Source: Chondrus crispus
Taxonomy: Eukaryota > Rhodophyta > Florideophyceae > Gigartinales > Gigartinaceae
Direction of reading: 5' to 3'
Assembly: GCF_000350225.1 (NCBI RefSeq)
Contig: NW_005178601.1
Span: forward strand, 162,275 to 226,274
DNA length: 64,000 nucleotides
Position 1 is the first letter of the stretch. The number at the start of each line of letters is the position of its first letter. The notes below the pieces were generated by a model. The model saw nothing but the letters and a program-made list of their open reading frames with translations, was not told the origin of the DNA and searched no databases. Positions 54,087 to 64,000 of this stretch are shown one piece after another. A program made the translations under genes and the position numbers.

Positions 54087-56953
54087 TAATGGTAGGTTCG
54101 GAGGGCCAAGGGCAAGAAGGAGGGCAGATTGATGTGTGTGAGTGAAGGAGTTGGTGCCGAGGTTTGCTTGGAGCCGTCTTTCGGCGATACTTATACACTT
54201 TGAGTGTTACACTATCCCATTACTTTGGCACCTGGTAAACCGTACTCACCATATGCGCGACCAAGCCCGGTCCTCTTCTGGCCCGTCCACACTGTTCTAT
54301 TTCCACCTTACGAATTGACTATTGACTATCAGTGCACAACAGTTTCTACACATTTCGAGTGACTGTAAACCATGGCCCTATGCATGCAATCGTTTTACAC
54401 CTTACTAATCTGCATCCAGACATGACAGAATATATTCTTGCGCAATGAACAACTTGGCATCTCTCTATTTCCAACACCGCAAAGTCCTGTCATATGTCAG
54501 TCCCCATACATGCCCTTGTTTCGTACCTTACTAATTTCGGTACACACTGCCAGACAACTATGACGGGTAGCAAAAATGTGCATCCAGACTTTCTACACAT
54601 CTCATGTGATATCCGATGTGAATCACACGAGTACTGTCATCAACTTGCATCCAACGGCGCACCATAACGAGAGACCAGTACAACGTTGCATGCTGACGAG
54701 AGTGTAGTACAACGGCGCATGCTGATGCAGGGGTCGCATACAGCGTGACGCGTACACTGAATAGTCACATAAGTACATGTCTCTTGCGAGAAATACTTGT
54801 TGTACTTTTAATTCACCTGTACTGTGCTCGGACACGCGCCGGACCGTATGCAGGCGATGTGTACAAGTGTACGCAAACGCAGCAACCTGGCAACGTGTAC
54901 ATGTGTACACCGCACACAAGTGTCCAGCGCCAAAGCCACCCGTAATTACCCATTACAACCATGGTGAACAACTTGAAACCCCCGAAATGATGTAATTAAA
55001 ACGTATACGGATCGTTCAAGATATATCACCAGCATGACTGCATATAAGTGGACAATAACAGACCAATAGAATTGCAGCATTCGAACCGACACCTAATAGA
55101 TTTACAGTATTTCCTGTGTCCCTATAACGGTTCTGGCCAAATGCAAAATTTCGGCATTTATGCAAATTTGCATAACCCTCCAAAAGTCCACTTTCGTCCC
55201 CAGAACCCCAAAATCTGAGACATTACACGTGTCATGTGGTGATATGGGGTGAGGGTCCGGACCGTCGAGTCATATACACGTGTCGCTCGATTTTGCGCTT
55301 TCCACATAACAGCACGTGGTCGCACATTTTCAATACCTCCCCTCGATCGCATGCTTTGGGCAGCTTTGCACTCGGAAAGCCCAACCATGCCCACGAACTT
55401 TTCAAACAGCACGCGACCAAGAGGTTTGGTCAGCATATCGGCTGGCATTTCTGTTGTCGGACAATGGTACAATGTGACCAGTTTTCGCTGCACCGCATCT
55501 CGAACAAAATGATACGTAATATCAATGTGCTTGTTGCGACGATTTGTAGATTCGTTCTGAGCAAACGCAATCGTACCAGCGTTGTCACATCCAACGCGAA
55601 TTGTTGGATCCGAATTCGCACCAAGTACATCGGCATGGAAGCGTCGAAGCCACGCAGCCTCTTTGCATGCTTCACTGAGTGCGATGTGTTCTGCCTCACA
55701 AGTAGACTTTGCAACTACTGTTTGTTTCCGGGAAGCCCAACTGATAGGCCCATCACAAAGCTTGAACACGTACCCACTCGTTGATTTTCGTGATTCAAGG
55801 CATCCACCCCAATCTGCGTCGCTATACCCATGAAGTTCCGTACCAAGATCATCTTTACCAAACACTATTCCAAGATGCTGGGACCCACGCAAGTATCTCA
55901 AAACACGTTTCACACCTGACCAGTGCGACTCGTGAGGGTCGGCACAGTGTTGAGATAACTTTCCAATGGCAAACGCAATATCGGGGCGCGTCCCGACCAT
56001 TAGGAACATTAGACATCCAATGGCCTGACGATATGGTTCAAAGCATGGGTTGTCATCAGTGCCGGTTTCGGCAACTTGCATTGTGACATGTCGAGACTGT
56101 TCCATTGGAGTAACGCAAGGATGGCATGCCGACATTTTGAATCGTTTCAGTACTGCTTGGGCATACTTCGACTGTGTGATGGTCAGGACGTGTTTAGAAC
56201 GTATACGGTCGATTTCTAGACCAATACATGTCTTCGCTTCGCCAAGGTCTTTCATATCGAATCGTTTGTTGAGTTCATTTTTCACCCATAAGATGGCCTC
56301 CAAGTCACTTCCAGCTAGCGGCAGATCGTCCACGTACAACGCGATAATCATGATGACATTGCCTTGACGTCGAATGTAAAGACATGGGTCGCTGCGTGTA
56401 GTGTTGAAACCAAGTTCAGTGATCAGAAACTCATCGATCTTACTATGCCATTGGCGATGGGCTTGCTTAAGACCATAGATTGCTTTCAAAAGTTTACACA
56501 CCGAATCAGGTTTGACTTTGTCGATGCATCCTTAAGGTGCGCCATGTAGATTTCTTCGTGAAGGTCACCGTTGAGGAAGGCAGTCACCACGTCCATCTGA
56601 TGCAGCTCAAGGTCAAAGTGCGCAACCAGTGCCAGCAGCAGACGGATAGTTGTGAACTTGATGACAGGGGCGAAAGTTTCAGTGTAATCGATGCCTTCTA
56701 CTTGTTGAAAGCCTCGTGCCACAAGACGTCCCTTTGCAGTTTGGACCAATTTTCCGGACTCGTCAGGAAGTTGCTTCACTCCGAAAACCCACCTGGACGT
56801 CAGGACGTTTGATGCTTGAGATCTTGGAACAAGTGTCCATGTTTTGTTTTTGTGTTGTGAAGCAAGTTCTTTGTCGATGCCCTTCTGCCAGAAGCGAGCT
56901 TTTGGAGAATCCATAGCTTGCTTGTACGAGTTTGGAATTTCTGTTATCACATG
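54087..56953 (-). mobile_element. Family B' element fragment B2 (left arm of inverted repeat)
   Basis: 3' LTR-B' 54087-55335 (1,249 bp), PPT CCTCCCCTCGA as written, then RNase H and RT up to the RT start at 56953, where a forward LTR-B' begins. Equal in length (2,867 bp) and nearly equal in sequence to 59535-62401 in the other orientation. Confidence 0.9.
55336..56953 (-). pseudogene. B2 RT and RNase H, frameshifted, stop lost
   Basis: Reads HVITEIPNSYKQAM through RT; a one-base deletion with nearby substitutions (ATGGCGCACCTTAAGG against ATGGAGCAACCTGAAGG in B1) shifts the frame at about 56545. The next frame has YVDD (followed by LP instead of LL) and the whole RNase H. The TGA stop of the other copies is CGA here, so the frame runs through the PPT and about 60 codons into the LTR. 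The same one-base deletion is in B3. Confidence 0.92.
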
Positions 56954-57758
56954 TATTGAAAATGTGCGACCACATGCTGTTATGTGGAAAGCGCAAAATC
57001 GAGCGACACGTGTACATGACTCGACGGTCCGGACCCTCACCCCATATCACCACATGACACGTGTAATGTCTCAGATTTTGGGGTTCTGGGGACGAAAGTG
57101 GACTTTTGGAGGGTTATGCAAATTTGCATAAATGCCGAAATTTTGCATTTGGCCAGAACCGTTATAGGGACACAGGAAATACTGTAAATCTATTAGGTGT
57201 CGGTTCGAATGCTGCAATTCTATTGGTCTGTTATTGTCCACTTATATGCAGTCATGCTGGTGATATATCTTGAATGATCCGTATACGTTTTAATTACATC
57301 ATTTCGGGGGTTTCAAGTTGTTCACCATGGTTGTAATGGGTAATTACGGGTGGCCTTGGCGCTGGACACTTGTGTGCGGTGTACACATGTACACGTTGCC
57401 AGGTTTCTGCGTGTACGTACACTTGTACACGTCGCCTACATACGGTCCGGCGCGTGTCCGAGCACAGTACATGTGGATTAAAAGTACAACAAGTATTTCT
57501 CGCAAGAGACATGTACTTACGTGAGTATTCAGTGTACGCATCACGCTGTATGCGACCCTTGCATCAGCATGCGCCGTTGTACTACACTTTCGTCAGCATG
57601 CCACGTTGTACTGTGCTCTCGTTATGGTGCGCCGTTGGATGCAAGTTGATGACAGTACTCGTGTGATTCACATCGGATATCACGTGAGATGTGTAGAAAG
57701 TCTGGATGCACATTGTTGCTATCCGTGATAGTTGTCTGGCAGTGTGTACCGAAATTAG
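56954..57758 (+). repeat. LTR-B', 5' two-thirds, probable 5' LTR of B3
   Basis: 805 bp from TATTGAAAATG to GAAATTAG, then cut by LTR-C. TATA and LTR end are missing. Near-identical to the start of 61153-62401, so it may be the 5' LTR of B3 with everything between lost. Confidence 0.85.
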
Positions 57759-58421
57759 TGTTGAAAATCTTCGATCACATGCTAAGCTACAAGCCTGGAC
57801 AGATATTACACGTGTACGTCGACGAAACCTAAAATGCTTGCAAGAGCATTCTCAAGATGTTTGGTCTTCAACATGGACACGTGTCATATTTGTACACGGT
57901 TGCACTTTCCTATTAATTCCGAGCATGTTTCAATTTTGGTGTTGACACGTGTAAGTTATATACCTCGTGGCACTCTACAGTACTTTCTGAACATGTTTCA
58001 TTTTTCTCGATTTGACTCGTGTGTGACACGTATGACATTTGTCCTACACGTGTGTGACACGTATGACGTATGTGCCACAGTGGTTATTAATCGTAGTGTA
58101 AAATCTGTAATCTACAGTACAGTACATTCAGATATTATTGACTCTCAAACGGTCCCAAATTATTAGCAAGAGAGAGTGCAAGTAGGAAAGTCATTTGATT
58201 ATCAACCGAGAGTGGAAGTAGGAGAGTCACTTGATTATCAACGAGTGCAAGAAGGAGAGTCACGTGACCAGCCCTAATGGCTCGAATTGTATGTAGTTCG
58301 AAGAGTATAAGTAGCGCCAATAGTTGGCGACCAAGAGTAAAATGGTATCAACTTCTTTTCCCGTCAACCACCAGCAACCTTCAACCATCCTTCTTCCCTC
58401 TGCCCGGCTGACCTTTCTATA
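57759..58421 (+). repeat. LTR-C, probable recombinant solo LTR
   Basis: 663 bp, TGTTGAAAATC to CTTTCTATA. Left neighbour is LTR-B' (ATTAG), right neighbour is family B integrase (GATTG); no duplication and no primer site. It has 31 bp (around the second GTGTGACACGTATGAC) that C1 lacks. Confidence 0.88.
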
Positions 58422-61141
58422 GATTGCATCTCTGAAAAATGTTCTGCGTGCGTCTACGGCAAAGCCACTCGATCTGTGATCCCAAAAGAGCGGTCCTCGA
58501 GGCGGGCATACTTCTGTCTAGACTTAGTTCACTCTGATGTTTGTGGCCCCTTAGAGGTGCAGTCCATTGGTGGTGCCAAGTACTTCATTACCTTCATAGA
58601 TGATCACTCAAACTGGTCAGTAGTGTACCCTATGCACCATAAATCAGAAGCATTTGAACGATACAAAATGTTTGCACAACTTGCTCAGACTCACACTGGT
58701 CGAAAGATCAAAGTGCTTCGCACCGATCGAGGTGGTGAGTATCTGTCCACGGAGTTTAAGTCTTTTCTGATTGCAAATGGTACTCAGCATCAAATGACGA
58801 CCGCGTACACACCGGAGCAAAATGGCGTCGCCGAACGACTGAACAGAACTTTGGAAAACTTGGTGCGCTCCATGCTAGCGCACAAGAAAGTTACAAAGGG
58901 GTTCTGGGCAGAAGCACTTGCCAATGCAGTGTACGTTCGAAATCGAGTCACGTCACGTGCCATTCCTCCCAAGATGACCCCATACCACTTATGGATGAAA
59001 TCTGTGCCAAATGTTGGTCATTTGCGTGTTTTCGGTTCAAAGTGTTGGTATACACTACCAAAACACAACATCCAGAAACTTGACGCCCGTGCAAAGGAGG
59101 CAATGTTTCTGGGGTATGCTGAAAATACGAAAGCTTGCAAGTTGTGGGATGGTGATTTGCACAAAGTGATCGTATCCAGAGATGTTACTTTTGACGAGTC
59201 CACGGGAGGCAAATCTGGTGAACCGATGGATACAAACGAGGAGGCTTCAACTGATGATGACACAATCAACTTGAACATCGATGAGGAAGTTGCAGAAAAT
59301 GATGCAGTGGCATCAGAAGCATCATCGCCGGATGAACAACAAGACTCTGATGAATCCTTCAACTCCTCCGCAACTCCAGCGGAGGACGAAACCACCGAAA
59401 CAGTTAACCAACACGTAGTTGAGGAAGAAACGATTGATCCGCCAACTAATCTCCGTCGGTCCACTCGCGTTCGCAAAACGCCTGGGGCGTGGTGGGCAGC
59501 AGCTTTGGTGACTGCTGGACTCCTTAGCCACGCCCATGTGATAACGGAAATCCCAAACTCGTACAAGCAAGCTATGGATTCTCCAAAAGCTCGCTTCTGG
59601 CAGAAGGGCATCGACAAAGAACTTGCTTCACAACACAAAAACAAAACATGGACACTTGTTCCAAGATCTCAAGCATCAAACGTCCTGACGTCCAGGTGGG
59701 TTTTCGGAGTGAAGCAACTTCCTGACGAGTCCGGAAAATTGGTCCAAACTGCAAAGGGACGTCTTGTGGCACGAGGCTTTCAACAAGTAGAAGGCATCGA
59801 TTACACTGAAACTTTCGCCCCTGTCATCAAGTTCACAACTATCCGTCTGCTGCTGGCACTGGTTGCGCACTTTGACCTTGAGCTGCATCAGATGGACGTG
59901 GTGACTGCCTTCCTCAACGGTGACCTTCACGAAGAAATCTACATGGCGCACCTTAAGGATGCATCGACAAAGTCAAACCTGATTCGGTGTGTAAACTTTT
60001 GAAAGCAATCTATGGTCTTAAGCAAGCCCATCGCCAATGGCATAGTAAGATCGATGAGTTTCTGATCACTGAACTTGGTTTCAACACTACACGCAGCGAC
60101 CCATGTCTTTACATTCGACGTCAAGGCAATGTCATCATGATTATCGCGTTGTACGTGGACGATCTGCCGCTAGCTGGAAGTGACTTGGAGGCCATCTTAT
60201 GGGTGAAAAATGAACTCAACAAACGATTCGATATGAAAGACCTTGGCGAAGCGAAGACATGTATTGGTCTAGAAATCGACCGTATACGTTCTAAACACGT
60301 CCTGACCATCACACAGTCGAAGTATGCCCAAGCAGTACTGAAACGATTCAAAATGTCGGCATGCCATCCTTGCGTTACTCCAATGGAACAGTCTCGACAT
60401 GTCACAATGCAAGTTGCCGAAACCGGCACTGATGACAACCCATGCTTTGAACCATATCGTCAGGCCATTGGATGTCTAATGTTCCTAATGGTCGGGACGC
60501 GCCCCGATATTGCGTTTGCCATTGGAAAGTTATCTCAACACTGTGCCGACCCTCACGAGTCGCACTGGTCAGGTGTGAAACGTGTTTTGAGATACTTGCG
60601 TGGGTCCCAGCATCTTGGAATAGTGTTTGGTAAAGATGATCTTGGTACGGAACTTCATGGGTATAGCGACGCAGATTGGGGTGGATGCCTTGAATCACGA
60701 AAATCAACGAGTGGGTACGTGTTCAAGCTTTGTGATGGGCCTATCAGTTGGGCTTCCCGGAAACAAACAGTAGTTGCAAAGTCTACTTGTGAGGCAGAAC
60801 ACATCGCACTCAGTGAAGCATGCAAAGAGGCTGCGTGGCTTCGACGCTTCCATGCCGATGTACTTGGTGCGAATTCGGATCCAACAATTCGCGTTGGATG
60901 TGACAACGCTGGTACGATTGCGTTTGCTCAGAACGAATCTACAAATCGTCGCAACAAGCACATTGATATTACGTATCATTTTGTTCGAGATGCGGTGCAG
61001 CGAAAACTGGTCACATTGTACCATTGTCCGACAACAGAAATGCCAGCCGATATGCTGACCAAACCACTTGGTCGCGTGCTGTTTGAAAATTTCGTGGGCA
61101 TGGTTGGGCTTTCCGAGTGCAAAGCTGCCCAAAGCATGTGA
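58422..61141 (+). pseudogene. B3 pol fragment: integrase to RNase H
   Basis: Starts in the integrase zinc-binding part (DCISEKCSAC). Complete DDE core (HSDVCGP, RTDRGGEY, PEQNGVAER), acidic linker, RT start, then the same one-base deletion as in B2 near 59947, after which RT (YVDDLPLAG) and RNase H continue in frame from 59987 to TGA at 61139. Gag and protease are absent. The DLP for DLL change next to YVDD is shared with B2. Confidence 0.93.
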
Positions 61142-62401
61142 TCGAGGGGAGGTATTGAAAATGTGCGACCACATGCTGTTATGTGGATAGCGCAAAATCG
61201 AGCGACACGTGTACATGACTCGACGGTCCGGACCCTCACCCCATATCACCACATGACACGTGTAATGTCTCAGATTTTGGGGTTCTGGGGACGAAAGTGG
61301 ACTTTTGGAGGGTTATGCAAATTTGCATAAATGCCGAAAATTTGCATTTGGCCAGAACCGTTATAGGGACACAGGAAATACTGTAAATCTATTGGGTGTC
61401 GGTTCGAATGCTGCAATTCTATTGGTCTGTTATTGTCCACTTATATGCAGTCATGCTGGTGATATATCTTGAATGATCCGTATACGTTTTAATTACATCA
61501 TTTCGGGGGTTTCAAGTTGTTCACCATGGTTGTAATGGGTAATTACGGGTGGCCTTGGCGCTGGACACTTGTGTGCGGTGTACACATGTACACGTTGCCA
61601 GGTTTCTGCGTGTACGTACACTTGTACACGTCGCCTACATACGGTCCGGCGCGTGTCTGAGCACAGTACATGTGGATTAAAAGTACAACAAGTATTTCTC
61701 GCAAGAGACATGTACTTATGTGAGTATTCAGTGTACGCGTCACGCTGTATGCGACCCTTGCATCAGCATGCGCCGTTGTACTACACTCTCGTCAGCATGC
61801 CACGTTGTACTGTGCTCTCGTTATGGTGCGCCGTTGGATGCAAGTTGATGACAGTACTCGTGTGATTCACATCGGATATCACGTGAGATGTGTAGAAAGT
61901 CTGGATGCACATTGTTGCTATCCGTGATAGTTGTCTGGCAGTGTGTACCGAAATTAGTAAGGTACGAAACAAGGGCATGTATGGGGACTGAGATATGACA
62001 GGACTTTGCGTTGTTGGAAATAGAGAGATGCCAAGTTGTTCATTGTGCAAGAATATATTCTGTCATGTCTGGATGTAGATTAGTAAGGTGTGAAACGATT
62101 GCATGCATAGGGCCATGGTTTACAGTCACTCGAAATGTGTAGAAACTGTTGTGCACTGATAGTCAATAGTCAATTCGTAAGGTGGAAATAGAACAGTGTG
62201 GACGGGCCAGAAGAGGACCGCGCTTGGTCGCGCATATGGTGAGTACGGTTTACCAGGTGCCAAAGTAATGGGATAGTGTAACACTCAAAGTGTCTAAGTA
62301 TCGCCGAAAGACGGCTCCAAGCAAACCTCGGCACCAACTCCTTCACTCACACACATCAATCTGCCCTCCTTCTTGCCCTTGCCCCTCCGAACCTACCATT
62401 A
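61142..62401 (+). repeat. B3 polypurine tract and 3' LTR-B'
   Basis: TCGAGGGGAGG 61142-61152, then LTR-B' 61153-62401 (1,249 bp, ends CCTACCATTA). The TATA region reads GTGTCTAAGTATCG, so the TATAAG of other copies is TCTAAG here. Confidence 0.9.
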
Positions 62402-62623
62402 GTGTAGCCCTATAACGTTTAGGGCCAAATGCAAATTTTTGGCATTTATGCAAATTTGCATAACCCTCCAAAAGTCCACTTTCGTCCCCAGAACCCCAAA
62501 ATCTGAGAATTTACACGTGTCATGTGGTGATATGGGGTGAGGGTCCGGACCGTCGAGTCATGTGCACGTGTCGCTCGATTTTGCACTTTCCACATAACAG
62601 CATGTGGTCGCACATTTTCAATA
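62402..62623 (-). repeat. LTR-B' 5' fragment
   Basis: 222 bp reverse fragment: element start TATTGAAAATG at 62623, ending at the CCCTATAACG region where the B3 LTR begins. B3 or its LTR appears to have entered another LTR-B' here; the other part is not found. Confidence 0.8.
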
Positions 62624-63232
62624 AGGGGGAGAGTACATGTCGACGGAATTCAAGTCGCATTTAGATTTAAACAGTACGCGGCACCAACTCACAACGGCGT
62701 TCACCCGTGAACAAAACGGTGTTGCTGAACGTTTAAATCGAACTTTGATTGATCTTGTCTGCTCTATGCTTTCTCATAAACAGGTCAGTAAGCGATTCTG
62801 AACCGAGGCTCTTGCCACTTCGGTATATGTACGCAATCGAGTTACTTCACGCGCTTTGCCCGTTAATACAACCCCGCACCACATTTGGATGAATTCCACT
62901 CCAAATGTTGGCCATTTGAGAGTATTTGGGTCAAAGTGTTGGTATACATTACCCATATTAGAGCTCCATAAGCTGGACTTGCGATCGCGTGAAGCGATGT
63001 TTCTTGGGTACTCGCAATGCAGTAAGGCATACAAACTTTGGGACGGAGGGTTGAATAAAGTTGTTGTGTCACGGGATATCAAGTTTGATGAATCGACATG
63101 TAGGATGCATGAAATTCCTGGACACGAAAGTGATTCAATCAACTCTGATGTTGACGTTGTATTGCTCGGTGGCGACAATGGGAATACAGCTGATACCCCA
63201 AATACGGATGAGGTTGGTTGTGAAGAGGACGA
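62624..63232 (+). pseudogene. Family A integrase fragment A4
   Basis: Begins at the AGGGGGAGAG of the integrase core, directly against an LTR-B', and reads STEFKSHLDLNSTRHQLTTA through EQNGVAERLN, then a TGA in place of Trp (KRF-stop-TEALATS) at about 62799, then the C-terminal integrase part (VGHLRVFGSKCWYTLP) and the acidic linker. Cut at 63232 by LTR-A. Confidence 0.9.
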
Positions 63233-64000
63233 TGTTGTAATTCTACGACCACATGCTGATATGCATGACACACAACGACAGGTATGACACATGTAAAAGC
63301 AAAAACACTTCACGTGACGAGCTGAGCAAGTTTGATTTTCAACGTGTACACGTGTGATTTCTGTACACGGATGCACTCTACAGTACTGCAGGAGCAAGTT
63401 TAGTTTTCAACGTGTACACGTGTGAAATATGTACACGGTTGCGGTGTACAGTACAATCTGAGCATGTTTCATTTTCTCCGCCCGACACGTGTATGACCTG
63501 GACACATGTCCTCATTACACTGTCAGACGCGTACAGTACGCCTGCAGTCTTACAGACAAAGTATAGAACCTTGGTGGCGGGTGCCTGGCACGTGCCAAAG
63601 GTTTACAGCGTCCATGGAGTGCAGCACGGGTACAGCAGGACACAAAGATACCGTTGCGCGAGTTTTGAATTCGTAATGCAAAATGTGCACTGTTGTAATT
63701 GACAGTGAACAGGACCTCACGAGAGATTCAGATTCATAAGGCAACGTGTGCTCTGTAAACAGTCCTTGCAGGATTGATTTGAATTCGTAAGGCAACGTGT
63801 GAGCTGTAAACGTGCCTTACGAATTTGTGCCACGCTGGATTTGGAATAGTAAGGGAATTTGTGCTTTGCTGTGCTTTGTTGTACTGCCTTACTAATTTCT
63901 CCGTCATGACAGTGCTAATTCGTAAGGCGGTTTTCTGTTCTGTTTGTTGGGCCATCGCCAGTTTGGCTGAGTAGCAAGACGGGCACATGTGTTAGAGCCA
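63233..64000 (+). repeat. LTR-A, cut by window end
   Basis: 768 bp from TGTTGTAATTCTACG, colinear with other LTR-A copies through the TTCGTAAGGC block. The remaining ~170 bp with TATA box lie outside the window. Confidence 0.9.

Overview
This is eukaryotic DNA that consists almost entirely of LTR retrotransposons inserted into one another. No ordinary host gene could be recognised. The coding content is Ty1/copia (gag, CCHC knuckle, aspartic protease, integrase, reverse transcriptase, RNase H, in that order), Ty3/gypsy remnants, at least two miniature LTR elements (TRIMs), and a decayed multi-gene cassette with a Ulp1-type cysteine protease domain. The organism cannot be named from sequence alone. 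CpG is not depleted, the elements are intron-poor, and the copia primer site matches the anticodon arm of initiator tRNA-Met. A repeat-rich alga (for example a red macroalga) is a reasonable guess, but only a guess.

Layout, left half (1-26440): a GC-rich gypsy element on the minus strand (G1, 20900-26440) received a minus-strand copia element of family B (B0, pieces at 733-1765, 10032-12116 and 19592-20899). B0 received a second, opposite-strand family B element (B1, 1766-10031, target duplication GAATC) and a family A element (A1, 12117-19591, target duplication GACTC). B1 itself contains a 382-bp TRIM (7655-8036, target duplication ACTGG). That is four nested levels, three of them dated by exact 5-bp duplications. 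Solo LTR-B copies sit in G1 (22422-23685, TTCGC) and in A3 (35880-37142, CTTGT).

Right half: an element with a different LTR (LTR-C) but a family A body (C1, 26441-31072) abuts A3 (31073-39456). Then comes a region of degraded non-copia sequence (39457-51887): a decayed cassette (coiled-coil ORF, an unknown forward gene, an intact 213-codon reverse ORF, a Ulp1-like protease gene) with a solo LTR and a TRIM, followed by a second, badly decayed LTR element (G2). The last 12 kb is a pile of LTR-A, LTR-C and LTR-B' units, including two 2,867-bp arms in inverted orientation (54087-56953 and 59535-62401).

The copia families share a primer-binding site, similar LTR sub-motifs (CACGTG repeats, TTCGTAAGGC repeats) and a conserved block just before gag, yet they swap LTRs, leaders and termini. 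No gag-pol is intact as it stands; B1 would be open over about 1,372 codons were it not for the TRIM. The most unusual items are: a conserved, apparently spliced double U1-type zinc-finger gene between the primer site and gag of family B; a TRIM carrying the two outer parts of a tRNA (A box in the LTR, B box in the body); a copy of the polypurine tract inside the integrase gene of family A; and the Ulp1 cassette.
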